From positions 1 to 57,957 of the IMG/VR virus record IMGVR_UViG_3300034375_000839: a stretch of DNA of 57,957 nucleotides; one strand, 5' to 3'. A program made the translations under genes and the position numbers. Within the stretch, counting starts at the first letter, position 1. Each line of letters starts with the position of its first letter. Under the pieces are notes generated by a model. It saw only the letters and a list, made by a program, of their open reading frames with translations, ran no database searches and had not been told where the DNA came from. The DNA comes from a virus. Positions 8,100 through 17,287 of this stretch are shown in pieces.

Positions 8100-9878
8100 A
8101 TGACAAGAGCAAAAGACATATCCAAGATAGTCACTGATGCAGACCTCAGTGGTACTCTTGATGTAACAGGTACAGTGACGGCAGGTGGGCTGACTTTAGC
8201 TCCTAGTCAAGTAATTAATTTAAATTCTGGTGCAGATTCTTTTGATGATATATTTCGTAATGACTCAGAAAACGCAACAATTATTAATGCTAGAAATAAT
8301 GTTAGAATAAATTTAGATTCTAATAGTGATAGCACAAGTGCTGAATTTGTTATTGGGTATAATGGCACAAACACAACTACAGCAAAGGCTTTATCTGTAG
8401 GTGAATCAGGTGACATCAGCTTCTACGAAGACACAGGCACAACACCAAAGCTATTTTGGGATGCTAGTGAAGAGGCTTTGGGGATTGGTACAACGACTCC
8501 ATCAACATTAATACATCTAGAAAGAGGCTCAACTGGTGCTGGTGGTGGTAGTAATGCAGGTATAACTATGACCAACAAGTTTGACTCTCCTGATAATAGT
8601 TGGTCAATCACTCCACAAAGAACTGGTGTTAGTAATACAGGATTACAAATAAGAGATGAGACTGATAGCAGAACAGATATGGTGTTTGATGGCTCAGGCA
8701 ATGTTGGGATTGGTACTAGTAGTCCATCTGATAAACTACATATTAAAGATGCGTCTTCAACAAACGTAATCATAGATGCACCAACAGATAATGCTAGTTT
8801 AACTTTGCAATGTGGTTCTTCAGATGCAGGAGCAGAGGGTGCTTTTATAAATTTTATTCAAAATACAACCTCTAAATGGCAAGTGGGTATGAACACTGAC
8901 AACACATTTAGATGGTATAATTATAATACATCTTCCGAAGCAATGCGTATAGACAGCAGTGGCAATGTTGGTATTGGTACTAGTAGTCCAGATGGTCGTG
9001 CAGACATTGCTCAAGACCAAAACACAACCAAGTTTACCGCACCTCACCTTGCCTTAACAGCTACTGGTACAACAGACACAACTGGGTTTACTGGTATATC
9101 TTATGCCACCTCTACTTTAACAAACTATGGTTGGACTGTTGGAGCATTAAGAGCAACATCTGGAGCTAATTCTGCTTTTCTTTTTACTCAACACAATGAC
9201 AGTGCAAGTGGTACAGAACGTATGCGTATCGATGCTAGTGGCAACTTGTTGGTGGGCAAGACGGCTACAGGTGACACGACAGAGGGTTTTGAAGCCCAAG
9301 CTAGTGGACGCACGACAATCTGTAGAGATAGCGCACAGCCTTTAAATGTTAGCCGAACAGGCACTGACGGCACACTGATAGCGTTTAAGGCGCAAGGCAC
9401 AGAAGAAGGTCAAATCACAGTATCTGGCACAACAGTTTCTTACAATGGTGGTCACTTAGCTAGATGGTCAAGATTACTTGATAACAGTAAAGACACAACC
9501 ATAGTCAAAGGTACAGTAATGACTAACCTTAATGAAATGGTTGAGTGGGGTGACGAAGATAACGAACAGTTAAATAAAATGGCAGTATCTAGTGTTGAGG
9601 GTGATGCTAATGTTGCAGGTGTTTTTGTTAACTGGGATGATGATGATGACTGGAATGACATGAACATTGCAATGACTGGTGATATGGTTATCCGTATTGC
9701 TCAAGGAATAACAGTCGCAAGAGGTGACTTGCTAATGAGTGCAGGAGATGGCACAGCGAAACCTCAAGGTGACGATATAGTTAGAAGTAAAACAATAGCC
9801 AAAGTTACTTCTACAAACGTATCACATACATATGATGATGGCACATATTTAGTGCCTTGTGTGTTGATGGCTTGCTAA
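8100..9878 (+). CDS. tail fibre protein with GNVGIGT repeats, 592 aa
   Basis: Starts MTRAKDISKIVTDADLSGTL, a widespread fibre N-terminus. It has repeated EAMRIDSSGNVGIGTSSPD-type blocks at roughly residues 195-215, 280-300 and 365-390. The C-terminal about 150 residues differ, with LLDNSKDTTIVKGTVM and NVAGVFVNWDDDDDWNDMN, an Asp-rich tip that may bind metal. The GGAGTAA site supports the start. Together with 3787 it shares near-exact 29-bp repeats, allowing recombination between the two genes. Confidence 0.8.
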   Translation: MTRAKDISKIVTDADLSGTLDVTGTVTAGGLTLAPSQVINLNSGADSFDDIFRNDSENATIINARNNVRINLDSNSDSTSAEFVIGYNGTNTTTAKALSVGESGDISFYEDTGTTPKLFWDASEEALGIGTTTPSTLIHLERGSTGAGGGSNAGITMTNKFDSPDNSWSITPQRTGVSNTGLQIRDETDSRTDMVFDGSGNVGIGTSSPSDKLHIKDASSTNVIIDAPTDNASLTLQCGSSDAGAEGAFINFIQNTTSKWQVGMNTDNTFRWYNYNTSSEAMRIDSSGNVGIGTSSPDGRADIAQDQNTTKFTAPHLALTATGTTDTTGFTGISYATSTLTNYGWTVGALRATSGANSAFLFTQHNDSASGTERMRIDASGNLLVGKTATGDTTEGFEAQASGRTTICRDSAQPLNVSRTGTDGTLIAFKAQGTEEGQITVSGTTVSYNGGHLARWSRLLDNSKDTTIVKGTVMTNLNEMVEWGDEDNEQLNKMAVSSVEGDANVAGVFVNWDDDDDWNDMNIAMTGDMVIRIAQGITVARGDLLMSAGDGTAKPQGDDIVRSKTIAKVTSTNVSHTYDDGTYLVPCVLMAC

Positions 9879-9894
9879 CTAACAGGAGAATAAA

Positions 9895-10206
9895 ATGGCA
9901 GTAACTTGGACAATCGCAAATATGGAAAGAGACTTAGTGCAGGGAGATAACACAGATATTGTGACTATTTTGCACTGGAGAGCATCTGATGAAGACTCAG
10001 ATGGTAACACAGGGTCAGCTTATGGCACAGTCGGTGTAACACTTGTAGGTACACCAACACCATACGCAGATATCACAGAGACACAAGCTATTGGATGGGC
10101 TAAAGATGCACTTGGTGCAGAGCAAGTAACATCAATAGAAGATGGTATAGCTGCTCAGATAGCTGCAAAAGCAAACCCAACAACAGCAAGTGGAGTATCT
10201 TGGTAA
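9895..10206 (+). CDS. fibre accessory protein, paralogue of 7756, 103 aa
   Basis: See 7756: the two share the N-terminal MERDL/MERQI region, the AIGWAKDALGA block and the terminal GVSW. Here the stop codon overlaps the next ATG (TAATG). The duplication brackets the fibre at 8100, suggesting that a fibre-plus-accessory cassette was copied or acquired as a unit. Confidence 0.65.
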   Translation: MAVTWTIANMERDLVQGDNTDIVTILHWRASDEDSDGNTGSAYGTVGVTLVGTPTPYADITETQAIGWAKDALGAEQVTSIEDGIAAQIAAKANPTTASGVSW

Positions 10207-10433
10207 TGACTGAACAAAACAATGTAATCACTATTGATGGTAAAGAGTATAATCAAGAAGATTTATCTCAAGACCAGAACTATTTTATCAATCAGATAAA
10301 AGACTTACAGGCTAAAGGTGCAAGTTTAAGATTCCAACTTGACCAAGTAACTGTAGCTCAGAATGCTTTTACAAACTCATTGATACAATCTGTTAAGGGT
10401 GAAGAAGAAACTAAAGAAGAAAAAGCTAGTTAA
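10206..10433 (+). CDS. DUF6447-like coiled-coil protein, 75 aa
   Basis: I start at ATG 10206 (TAATG overlap). The sequence NVITIDGKEYNQEDLSQDQ followed by a helical segment (IKDLQAKGASLRFQLDQVTV) and an acidic Glu/Lys tail matches my memory of DUF6447, a small family of marine phages and cyanophages next to tail genes. Function unknown; the family name is from recollection. Confidence 0.6.
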   Translation: MTEQNNVITIDGKEYNQEDLSQDQNYFINQIKDLQAKGASLRFQLDQVTVAQNAFTNSLIQSVKGEEETKEEKAS

Positions 10434-10667
10434 ATGGAAATAGATGCAATGTTATTCTGGAACATTATCTTAACAATGGTTGTTGTTCCTTTTGGTTGGG
10501 CATTTAATAAAATGTTTCAAGAGGTTAAACGTATACAAATACTTCTTAATAAGACAAGAGAAGAGTATGCACGTAGGGATGATGTGAAGGATGACATGCA
10601 TGAATTAATGGATGCAATGAAAAGATTAGAAGATAAGTTAGATAAGATACTAATAGGGAGTAGATAA
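10434..10667 (+). CDS. small membrane protein with coiled coil, 77 aa
   Basis: One N-terminal hydrophobic helix (LFWNIILTMVVVPFGWAF) is followed by a charged coiled coil (MHELMDAMKRLEDKLDKIL). The layout suits an inner-membrane anchored rod, as in some holin partners or spanin-like proteins, but it is far from the lysis genes at 22178. Start directly after the previous stop; stop overlaps the next start (TAATG). Role uncertain. Confidence 0.6.
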   Translation: MEIDAMLFWNIILTMVVVPFGWAFNKMFQEVKRIQILLNKTREEYARRDDVKDDMHELMDAMKRLEDKLDKILIGSR

Positions 10668-11389
10668 TGGCATCTACATATACAAGTAGAATTAGGTTAG
10701 AAAAACAAGCAGATGGAGAAAATCCTAACTCTTGGGGTTTGATACTTAATCAAAATGTTATAGACTTAGTTGATGAAGCAGTTGCAGGTTATGAGGTTGT
10801 TTCTGTTTCAAGTGTTGCTGTTGCTTTAACAAGTCAAGATGGTTCAAGTGACCAATCAAGAAAGGCAGGTTTAAAAATAGAAGGTACACTAACTGCAGAT
10901 GTAACTGTTTCTTTTCCTGCACAGGAGAAAACATACTTTGTTCATAATGGTACAACAGGTAATTATAATGTATTATTAAAAGCAGGAGCAGGTACTGCAG
11001 TTACTGCTACAAGTCAAGGTTTAAGTATGGCAGTTGCAACAGATGGTACAACTATTAATACTATGAAGTCTGAAGATAATGATTCAAAGATATATAATCC
11101 TTTTCTTGTTACCTCAACTTTAACTTCTACTGATACAGTAACACCAAGTGCAGGTAAGTCAATATATCAAAGAGTGGACACAACTGGAGGTGCAGTTACA
11201 ATTACATTAGCAGTAGGTGATTTATCTATAGGTCAGTATATTATTGTTGATAAAATTGGAGGTAGTGCAGGTATGACTTTAGCTTATCCAGGAAGTTCTC
11301 AAGGAATAAGTTTAGGAGATTCTACTGAACTAGCTATGGCAATATATAATGGTACTGCTTTTTCTTTTGTAGAAACAGTTAAAGCATAG
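10667..11389 (+). CDS. tail/virion structural protein, 240 aa
   Basis: Starts MASTYTSRIRLEKQADGENP, then NSWGLILNQNVIDLVDEAVAGY, a motif I associate with the attachment end of marine phage fibre-like proteins. The rest is a beta-rich Thr/Ser/Gly sequence repeating short hydrophobic strands up to GTAFSFVETVKA. It is probably part of the tail spike/fibre complex. Coupled to the preceding gene by TAATG. Confidence 0.6.
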   Translation: MASTYTSRIRLEKQADGENPNSWGLILNQNVIDLVDEAVAGYEVVSVSSVAVALTSQDGSSDQSRKAGLKIEGTLTADVTVSFPAQEKTYFVHNGTTGNYNVLLKAGAGTAVTATSQGLSMAVATDGTTINTMKSEDNDSKIYNPFLVTSTLTSTDTVTPSAGKSIYQRVDTTGGAVTITLAVGDLSIGQYIIVDKIGGSAGMTLAYPGSSQGISLGDSTELAMAIYNGTAFSFVETVKA

Positions 11390-11396
11390 GTTTTAT

Positions 11397-12551
11397 ATGT
11401 CAATACCTTTAATATCTAATTTATCTTTTACTAAAGTTAGTTCAGCAGGAAATTTAAATGATAAAGTACCTGCAACTAGAATTAATTTACCTGTACAATA
11501 TTTTAAAAATGTAGATAATATATCAGGCAATTTAACTTTAGATGATAATACTGCTCATAAAAAAGTAATATTAGATACACAAGATAAAACTATTATTAAT
11601 ACTTCAGGGTCACCTTTAACTAATGATAATCCAAATACAACTATGGATTTAAAAGGTAGTGGGAATATACAGTCTGAATTAAAGTCACATACTGTAACAG
11701 AAGCTGATGATGGATATACAGGAACTACAACTGTTACTGCTTTAAATGATTCATTGGTTATTGTAGATGATTCACATACTTATGAAACAACAGTAGTAGA
11801 TGATGAAAGGTCTGCAGGAGCAGGGGTTGCATTTGGTGATGGATTAACAACTGTAAGAGACCCTTCTACAAATAGTAATCAAGGTTGGTTAGTTAATGAA
11901 ACTTATTATACAACTGCATATACATCTCTTATAGGTGGTACATCTATGTCAGGTGCAAATCGTTCTGATTTTGCAATGTCATTTACACATGCTTTCTTAG
12001 AAGATGGTACACCTATTAGTGGAGCATTGACAGGTCCTGGAGGACCTAGTAGTTATGATGGTAGAACTGCACCTAACCCTTCAATAAATACAACACACAG
12101 TATTGGAGGAAGTACTTATAGATATATGAAATGGGATGATTGTATTGTAGGTGTTAATAATGGTAACTCAGGAGTTTTTGACTTTTATGCTTTTATAGAT
12201 GTAAATACTGGTAAGTTAGTTTTTGCAATGAACCAAGGTCGTGGAGCATTTAACCAAATTAAAAACGTAGAAATAGTAGGTACTGTTAATGGAAGAAAAA
12301 TTAGATTTACAAACAACTTATTAATACCTGCATTCTTAACAGGAGATAATCCTTTTACAGATGTGTCAGTTGATTCAAGTGCAACAGTAACTGCAACTAG
12401 AGATAGTACTGTAGGTTCATTTGAAATAACTGCATCAATTACAGGTAGTGATGGTGGTGGTCAACCTTATGCACTTGTGTCAGTTAATGATGGTGCAGGT
12501 AGCCTTAATACTACAGATTATACAGGAACATTTTCAGTAAGAGCATTTTAA
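11397..12551 (+). CDS. virion structural protein, 384 aa
   Basis: Beta-rich protein with an Asp/Thr-rich shaft-like N-terminal half and a C-terminal domain (SVDSSATVTATRDSTVGSFE...LNTTDYTGTFSVRAF) that looks like an Ig-like or lectin-like fold. No catalytic motif is visible. It lies between another structural gene and the gp10-like protein, only 2 bp before the latter. A tail or spike role is inferred. Confidence 0.6.
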   Translation: MSIPLISNLSFTKVSSAGNLNDKVPATRINLPVQYFKNVDNISGNLTLDDNTAHKKVILDTQDKTIINTSGSPLTNDNPNTTMDLKGSGNIQSELKSHTVTEADDGYTGTTTVTALNDSLVIVDDSHTYETTVVDDERSAGAGVAFGDGLTTVRDPSTNSNQGWLVNETYYTTAYTSLIGGTSMSGANRSDFAMSFTHAFLEDGTPISGALTGPGGPSSYDGRTAPNPSINTTHSIGGSTYRYMKWDDCIVGVNNGNSGVFDFYAFIDVNTGKLVFAMNQGRGAFNQIKNVEIVGTVNGRKIRFTNNLLIPAFLTGDNPFTDVSVDSSATVTATRDSTVGSFEITASITGSDGGGQPYALVSVNDGAGSLNTTDYTGTFSVRAF

Positions 12552-12553
12552 AT

Positions 12554-14425
12554 ATGGCTTCAACAGATTCAAAACTAACCAAACTAAATTTTCTTCCTGG
12601 ATTTCATAAGGAATCTACACAGTATGCAGAAGAAGGTAAATGGTTTGAAGGCAATAGGGTTAGGTTTAGAGAGGGTAAGCCTGAAAATATTAGAGGTTAC
12701 ACTAAACATAATACTGAAAATATAGAAGGTATTGCAAGAGACATACTTACATGGTCTGATAATGATACAAGAAAGCATATTATTGTTGGTACAAATAAAG
12801 AAGTTATAGTAGAAAAGGATGCAGTATTATATGATGTAACTCCTATTGTAAGTGTAGTTTCTGCTTCAGATATTTTTACTACAACTAATGGTTCTATTGA
12901 AGTTGTAACAAGTATTACAAATCATGGTAGAAGTGCAGGAGATAAATTTATTGTTGAAGGTGCAGATGCAGTGGGTGGTATAACCCTTGTAACACTTACA
13001 CCTTATACTGTTACTAGTGTAACTGATATTAATGTTTTTACTTTTAATGCTAATACAACTGCAACAGGAACTGCAACAGGTGGTGGTACTGCAGTGTCAG
13101 TAGCTTATTTACTTAAAAATGAATTATCAGATAGTATTCAAGGTTTAGGATATGGTGCAGATATTTATAATGCAGGTACATCTACTACAGGAGTAAGAGG
13201 TTGGAATGATGCAGCAACTGCTTCAGGTATTACATTCCAAGGCTCTCAGTGGAGTTTTGATAACTGGGGTGAAGATGTTTTAGGATTAAGAAGGGGTGGT
13301 AATATTTATTACTATGATGCAGATGTATCTATAAGTCCTGAAAGAATGAAACCTATTACAAGTGCAACTAATGCACCACATGTAACTGCAACGTCTGCAC
13401 CTACACAGTCTAACTTTATATTAGTTTCACCTAATGATAGACATGCCATATGTTTTGCAACAAATGAATTTGGTACAGGTGACTTTAATAGTATGTTAGT
13501 TAGATGGTCTGACCAAGAAGATTTTACTAATTGGACTCCTGCAATTAATACAACTTCAGGTGAAACTGCACTTGCAGATGGTACAGAAATTATAGGTGCA
13601 GTAAGAACAAGAAGTGCCATACTTATATGGACTGATAATGCTTTATATAGTATGTCATATATAGGTGGTCGATTTGTATTTTCATTTAATCAATTAGGAA
13701 CTAACTGTGGATTGATTGCACCTCATGCGGCAATAGACTATGATGGTGTGTCATATTGGATGGGAGATAATAACTTTTATGGTTATGATGGTAGAGTACA
13801 AAACTTACCATGCACAGTAAGAAGACACTTGTTTGAAGATTTTAATAATACAAATAAAGATAAAGTTTATGCAGGTATTAATTCTGAGTTTAAAGAAATA
13901 ATATGGTTGTATCCAAAAGCAAACTCTACTGAACCTAATGCATATATAATATATAATACTGAAGAAAAGACATGGGTATTTGGAGATAGTTTTTATACAA
14001 CATTTAAAGACAGAACTGTGTATGAAAATACAATTACTACAGGAAAAGTTTCTGCAACTGCTGACACATTTTTATGGGATAATGAACCTGAAGATGTGTA
14101 CACAGGAGATGGTACTGCATTAAGTTCTTTTCTTGAGTCTTCTTCTTTTGATGTAGGAGAAGGAGATAACTTAATGTTTTTAAATAGAATTATACCTGAT
14201 TATAAATTTGACTCAGGACAAGAGATTGAAGTATATGTAAAGGTAAAAGAATTTCCTAGTGATACTTTTAAAATTAAAGGACCTTTTACAATAAATGCTA
14301 ATACTAAGAAAGTAGATTTTAGAGCAAGAGGAAGGCAGGCATCTGTAAAAGTTTCTGCTACTAATGATGGTGCATGGAAATGGGGTTCTGTAAGATTGGC
14401 ACTACAACCAGATGGTAAAAGATAA
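12554..14425 (+). CDS. P22 gp10-like packaged-DNA stabilisation / tail hub protein, 623 aa
   Basis: The start KLNFLPGFHKESTQYAEEG, then WFEGNRVRFREGKPENIRGY, is the hallmark N-terminus of the large family of gp10-like hub proteins in marine podoviruses. These close the portal channel after packaging and carry the tail spikes. A second landmark is the beta-propeller-like repeat region with DRHAICFATNEFGTGD, RWSDQEDFTNWTP and VRTRSAILIWTDNALYSM. P22 gp10 is 472 residues; this one is longer. Its partners are the portal (44615) and the adaptors. Confidence 0.75.
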   Translation: MASTDSKLTKLNFLPGFHKESTQYAEEGKWFEGNRVRFREGKPENIRGYTKHNTENIEGIARDILTWSDNDTRKHIIVGTNKEVIVEKDAVLYDVTPIVSVVSASDIFTTTNGSIEVVTSITNHGRSAGDKFIVEGADAVGGITLVTLTPYTVTSVTDINVFTFNANTTATGTATGGGTAVSVAYLLKNELSDSIQGLGYGADIYNAGTSTTGVRGWNDAATASGITFQGSQWSFDNWGEDVLGLRRGGNIYYYDADVSISPERMKPITSATNAPHVTATSAPTQSNFILVSPNDRHAICFATNEFGTGDFNSMLVRWSDQEDFTNWTPAINTTSGETALADGTEIIGAVRTRSAILIWTDNALYSMSYIGGRFVFSFNQLGTNCGLIAPHAAIDYDGVSYWMGDNNFYGYDGRVQNLPCTVRRHLFEDFNNTNKDKVYAGINSEFKEIIWLYPKANSTEPNAYIIYNTEEKTWVFGDSFYTTFKDRTVYENTITTGKVSATADTFLWDNEPEDVYTGDGTALSSFLESSSFDVGEGDNLMFLNRIIPDYKFDSGQEIEVYVKVKEFPSDTFKIKGPFTINANTKKVDFRARGRQASVKVSATNDGAWKWGSVRLALQPDGKR

Positions 14426-14688
14426 TGGCTAGTTATCCACAGTTTACTGTATATAGACAGATACAAGATGTCAATGATATGTATGGAGAAATTGTTTCTT
14501 GGGGAAATAGATTAACATCTGAGTTAGAATTAAGAGATGACGAAGTAAGAAACCAAGCAGCAATAAGAGTAGAGGTTGTAACAACTGTTACAGAAATAGG
14601 TAGACCTCAAGCAGGTGACGTAGCTTTTTCTTCAGGAGAAAGTAAGTTTAAAGGTTATACAGGTTCAACATGGGTGGATTTTCATTAA
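14425..14688 (+). CDS. small virion-associated protein, 87 aa
   Basis: A short protein with a helical start (VYRQIQDVNDMYGEIVSWGN) and a beta end (GDVAFSSGESKFKGYTGSTW). The C-terminal GDVAFSSGESKFKGYTGS is a motif seen at the ends of several phage tail proteins, perhaps a small binding module. Coupled by TAATG at both ends. Not otherwise recognised. Confidence 0.6.
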   Translation: MASYPQFTVYRQIQDVNDMYGEIVSWGNRLTSELELRDDEVRNQAAIRVEVVTTVTEIGRPQAGDVAFSSGESKFKGYTGSTWVDFH

Positions 14689-14945
14689 TGGATATACAAA
14701 GTTATTTTAATTTAATTAGTAATAGTACATTTGTAGACAATATAAATAAAGGTATTACACAAACTGATGACTACTTTGGAACAAAAACAATTCAGGGTAT
14801 GGCATTAAACACAGGAATGTTGTATAATAAGAGTAATAAATTAGCTAGTAATATTAGTAACTTCCAATCTAACATGACTCAGGGTCAATCTAATTATATG
14901 ACACCAAATAAAGCAGGTAAGATAAATGGCATACTTAACCAATAG
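14688..14945 (+). CDS. small hypothetical virion gene, 85 aa
   Basis: I prefer ATG 14688 (TAATG with the previous stop) over an in-frame ATG at 14670. The product is Asn/Ser/Gln-rich (SNKLASNISNFQSNMTQGQS) and polar, with no membrane segment. It overlaps the next gene by 20 bp, as typical for this operon. It may be a minor ejected protein; function unknown. Confidence 0.5.
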   Translation: MDIQSYFNLISNSTFVDNINKGITQTDDYFGTKTIQGMALNTGMLYNKSNKLASNISNFQSNMTQGQSNYMTPNKAGKINGILNQ

Positions 14946-15618
14946 ACAAGCACCTAATAGTGGACTAGCAAACCTTCTTGCAATGAAAGGAAGAATGGGT
15001 GATACTGAATTAGTGCATATGTCTAAGCCTGAGATTGACATGATGGAAAGAATGGGCAAGATGACTATGAACCCTATGACAGGTTTACCTGAAGCATTTA
15101 GTTTAGAAGAAGAAATATCAGGACTTGCTTCTCTTATAAATATGCCAAGTGCAAAGACTGCAATGAATGACCTTATGGAATTTGGTAAAGAAAAGTTAAA
15201 GACTTTGACTATGAAAGAAATAGAAAAGGAAATGCCTAAACAGGACATGATGATGCCACCTATGCCACCACAACAGATGCCAATGCCACCACAGAAACAA
15301 CAAGGTATTGCAATGTTGGCAGGTGGTGCAAGACCTAAAGATTATTTTGAAGGTCAGGTATATGATGACAGAGGTGATGGTATGTCTGATGATATAGATT
15401 TTAAAGTTGAGGGAGACCCTGTAATTAAGGGAGCAAGGTTAAGTGCAGATGAGTATGTATTGCCTGCAGATTTAGTTGCAATGTTAGGTAATGGGTCTTC
15501 TGATGCAGGTGCAAAAAAATTAGATAGCTTTACTAAAGAAATGAGAATGAAAGCTTTTGGTACAAGCAAACAACAAAAACCAATTAATGCAACAAAAGAA
15601 CTAAAGGAAATAGTGTAA
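14926..15618 (+). CDS. virion protein with Met/Pro/Gln-rich linker, 230 aa
   Basis: The helical N-terminal half is followed by a remarkable Met/Pro/Gln stretch (MMMPPMPPQQMPMPPQKQQ) around residues 108-126, and then a conserved module: DDRGDGMSDDIDF, later YVLPADLVAMLGNGSSDAG. I recognise that module from many marine podovirus proteins located before the internal virion proteins. AGGTAAG precedes the ATG. Likely a minor or internal virion protein; the linker suggests a flexible connection. Confidence 0.6.
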   Translation: MAYLTNRQAPNSGLANLLAMKGRMGDTELVHMSKPEIDMMERMGKMTMNPMTGLPEAFSLEEEISGLASLINMPSAKTAMNDLMEFGKEKLKTLTMKEIEKEMPKQDMMMPPMPPQQMPMPPQKQQGIAMLAGGARPKDYFEGQVYDDRGDGMSDDIDFKVEGDPVIKGARLSADEYVLPADLVAMLGNGSSDAGAKKLDSFTKEMRMKAFGTSKQQKPINATKELKEIV

Positions 15619-17285
15619 TGGGATTTTTTGATTCAGATGTAGAATATCAGGGAGCTTATGATTTACCTACTGATTATAAATCAGGCTTGGCAGATATATT
15701 AGGTGAAGCTAAAAAATTATATGAAGCAAAAAAAGAAACAGGCTATCAAACTTATGAAGGTCCTAGAATTGCAGGCTTTACTCCTGAAGAACAAGCGGCA
15801 ATGACAGGCATTGCAGGTTTGGTAGGTACAGGTAGACAATACTTTGACCCTGCAACTCAGTATGCTAAAGGTTTAGGAGAACAGTTTACTGCAGATACTG
15901 CTCAGTCATATATGAATCCTTATCAACAGTCAGTAGTAGATGTTGAAAAAAGAAAAGCAAGAGAAGACTTTGAGCAAACTATGCAGGGCATTGGAGCAAA
16001 GGCAGTAGGTGCAGGTGGTTATGGTGGTTCAAGACAGGCAGTAGTAGAGGGTGAAGCTATAGGTGACTTAGGTCAAAGGTTAGGTGATATACAGGCAATA
16101 GGTCAGAAGCAGGCATTTGACCAAGCTCGACAAGCATTTGAAGCTCAGAAGGCAAGAGAAAGACAGGCAGGTAGTGCATTGGCATCTTTAGGTCAACAAG
16201 CACCACAACAGGCTTTAAAAGAGCTTACAGCCTTATCAGGTGTAGGTGAAGCAGGTAGAGGTATGGAACAGTCTAAAATGGATTTAGCTTATAAGGACTT
16301 CTTAGAAAGACAAGGTTTTGCAGGTGATGCATTAGAGGAATATAAAAGTAGTTTATATAAATACCCATATCAAGCTTATCAAAAACAAACTCAAGGATTT
16401 TCAAAACCAAGTTCATTTCAAAATCTTATGGGTATTGTAAGTGCAGGTGCAAAGGTTGCTCCTTTTTTAGGATTTAAAGAAGGTGGTCATATTGCCTTTA
16501 GGTCTCAAGGTGGACTGTCAGGTTTAACTGCTAATTATGAAGATGGAACAGGTGCAAGCACTGTAGGTAGTGGAACATCTTATAAGCAGGGTCTTATGGA
16601 TAGTTTAAAAAATATGATGAATTTATCTAGTATGAGCAGTGACTTAACTAGATTACAAGAGTTAAGAACTAAAATTGCAGAATCTAAAGCACAAAAAGAA
16701 ATAGGTAAGAATACTCTTTTAAATGCAATCGGTGAATTTGCACAAGGAGTTGCTTCAAGTTACGACCCAACTAAACCTCAAACAATGGCAGGTTCATTAG
16801 CTGCAGGAGCAGGTGCAGTTCAAGAAAGACAAGACCCTGATATTATAAAAGCACAAACAGAAGCAGAAGCTTTAGAAAGTGGTATTAAAACTAAACAGGC
16901 AATGGCAGAATTAACTAAAGATTATATAAAAGCTGCTTCAGATTTAGGTACAGATTTTGAAGTTGCAGATTCAAATGATTTAAGAAAAGATGTTGCTTTA
17001 AAATTTGGTTATAAATTAAATGAAAATAAAGAAATTGTTAAGGAAGATGGTACACCATTAACACAACAAGCTTCTGATAAAGTTTTTAATATGTATAAGA
17101 AAGCATTAGATAAGTATTTAGCTTTTGGTGGAGGTGCTAAAGGAAAACAAAAAGCAGTTGAATTTATAGCAGGACAGTCTAGTTTGCTTACAGGATTAGA
17201 TGGTGATAATAAAGGTAGTTCTTTAGATGATAAAGAAACACAAGATTATATAAATAAAGTAGAAAAAGAAATAGATTATAAATAA
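15618..17285 (+). CDS. probable internal virion / ejection protein, 555 aa
   Basis: Starts with YQGAYDLPTDYKSGLADIL, then long Ala/Gln/Glu/Lys helices (QTMQGIGAKAVGAGGYGGSR, GDLGQRLGDIQAIGQKQA). A Gly/Ala-rich hydrophobic patch (MGIVSAGAKVAPFLGF) lies near residues 273-290. A mostly helical protein of this size next to the 1294-residue protein fits the ejection-protein class of P22 (gp7, gp20) and T7 (gp14-gp16). That assignment is from position and composition. Confidence 0.6.
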   Translation: MGFFDSDVEYQGAYDLPTDYKSGLADILGEAKKLYEAKKETGYQTYEGPRIAGFTPEEQAAMTGIAGLVGTGRQYFDPATQYAKGLGEQFTADTAQSYMNPYQQSVVDVEKRKAREDFEQTMQGIGAKAVGAGGYGGSRQAVVEGEAIGDLGQRLGDIQAIGQKQAFDQARQAFEAQKARERQAGSALASLGQQAPQQALKELTALSGVGEAGRGMEQSKMDLAYKDFLERQGFAGDALEEYKSSLYKYPYQAYQKQTQGFSKPSSFQNLMGIVSAGAKVAPFLGFKEGGHIAFRSQGGLSGLTANYEDGTGASTVGSGTSYKQGLMDSLKNMMNLSSMSSDLTRLQELRTKIAESKAQKEIGKNTLLNAIGEFAQGVASSYDPTKPQTMAGSLAAGAGAVQERQDPDIIKAQTEAEALESGIKTKQAMAELTKDYIKAASDLGTDFEVADSNDLRKDVALKFGYKLNENKEIVKEDGTPLTQQASDKVFNMYKKALDKYLAFGGGAKGKQKAVEFIAGQSSLLTGLDGDNKGSSLDDKETQDYINKVEKEIDYK

Positions 17286-17287
17286 TA

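Larger units (their letters stand above)
4135..8989 (+). repeat. dispersed 29-bp repeat in two fibre genes
   Basis: Four near-identical copies of the segment coding GNVGIGTSSP lie at 4135-4163 and 4348-4376 (fibre 3787), and 8697-8725 and 8961-8989 (fibre 8100). The second and fourth are exact. Each contains GGTACTAGTAGTCC. The entry spans from first to last copy. Confidence 0.8.
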
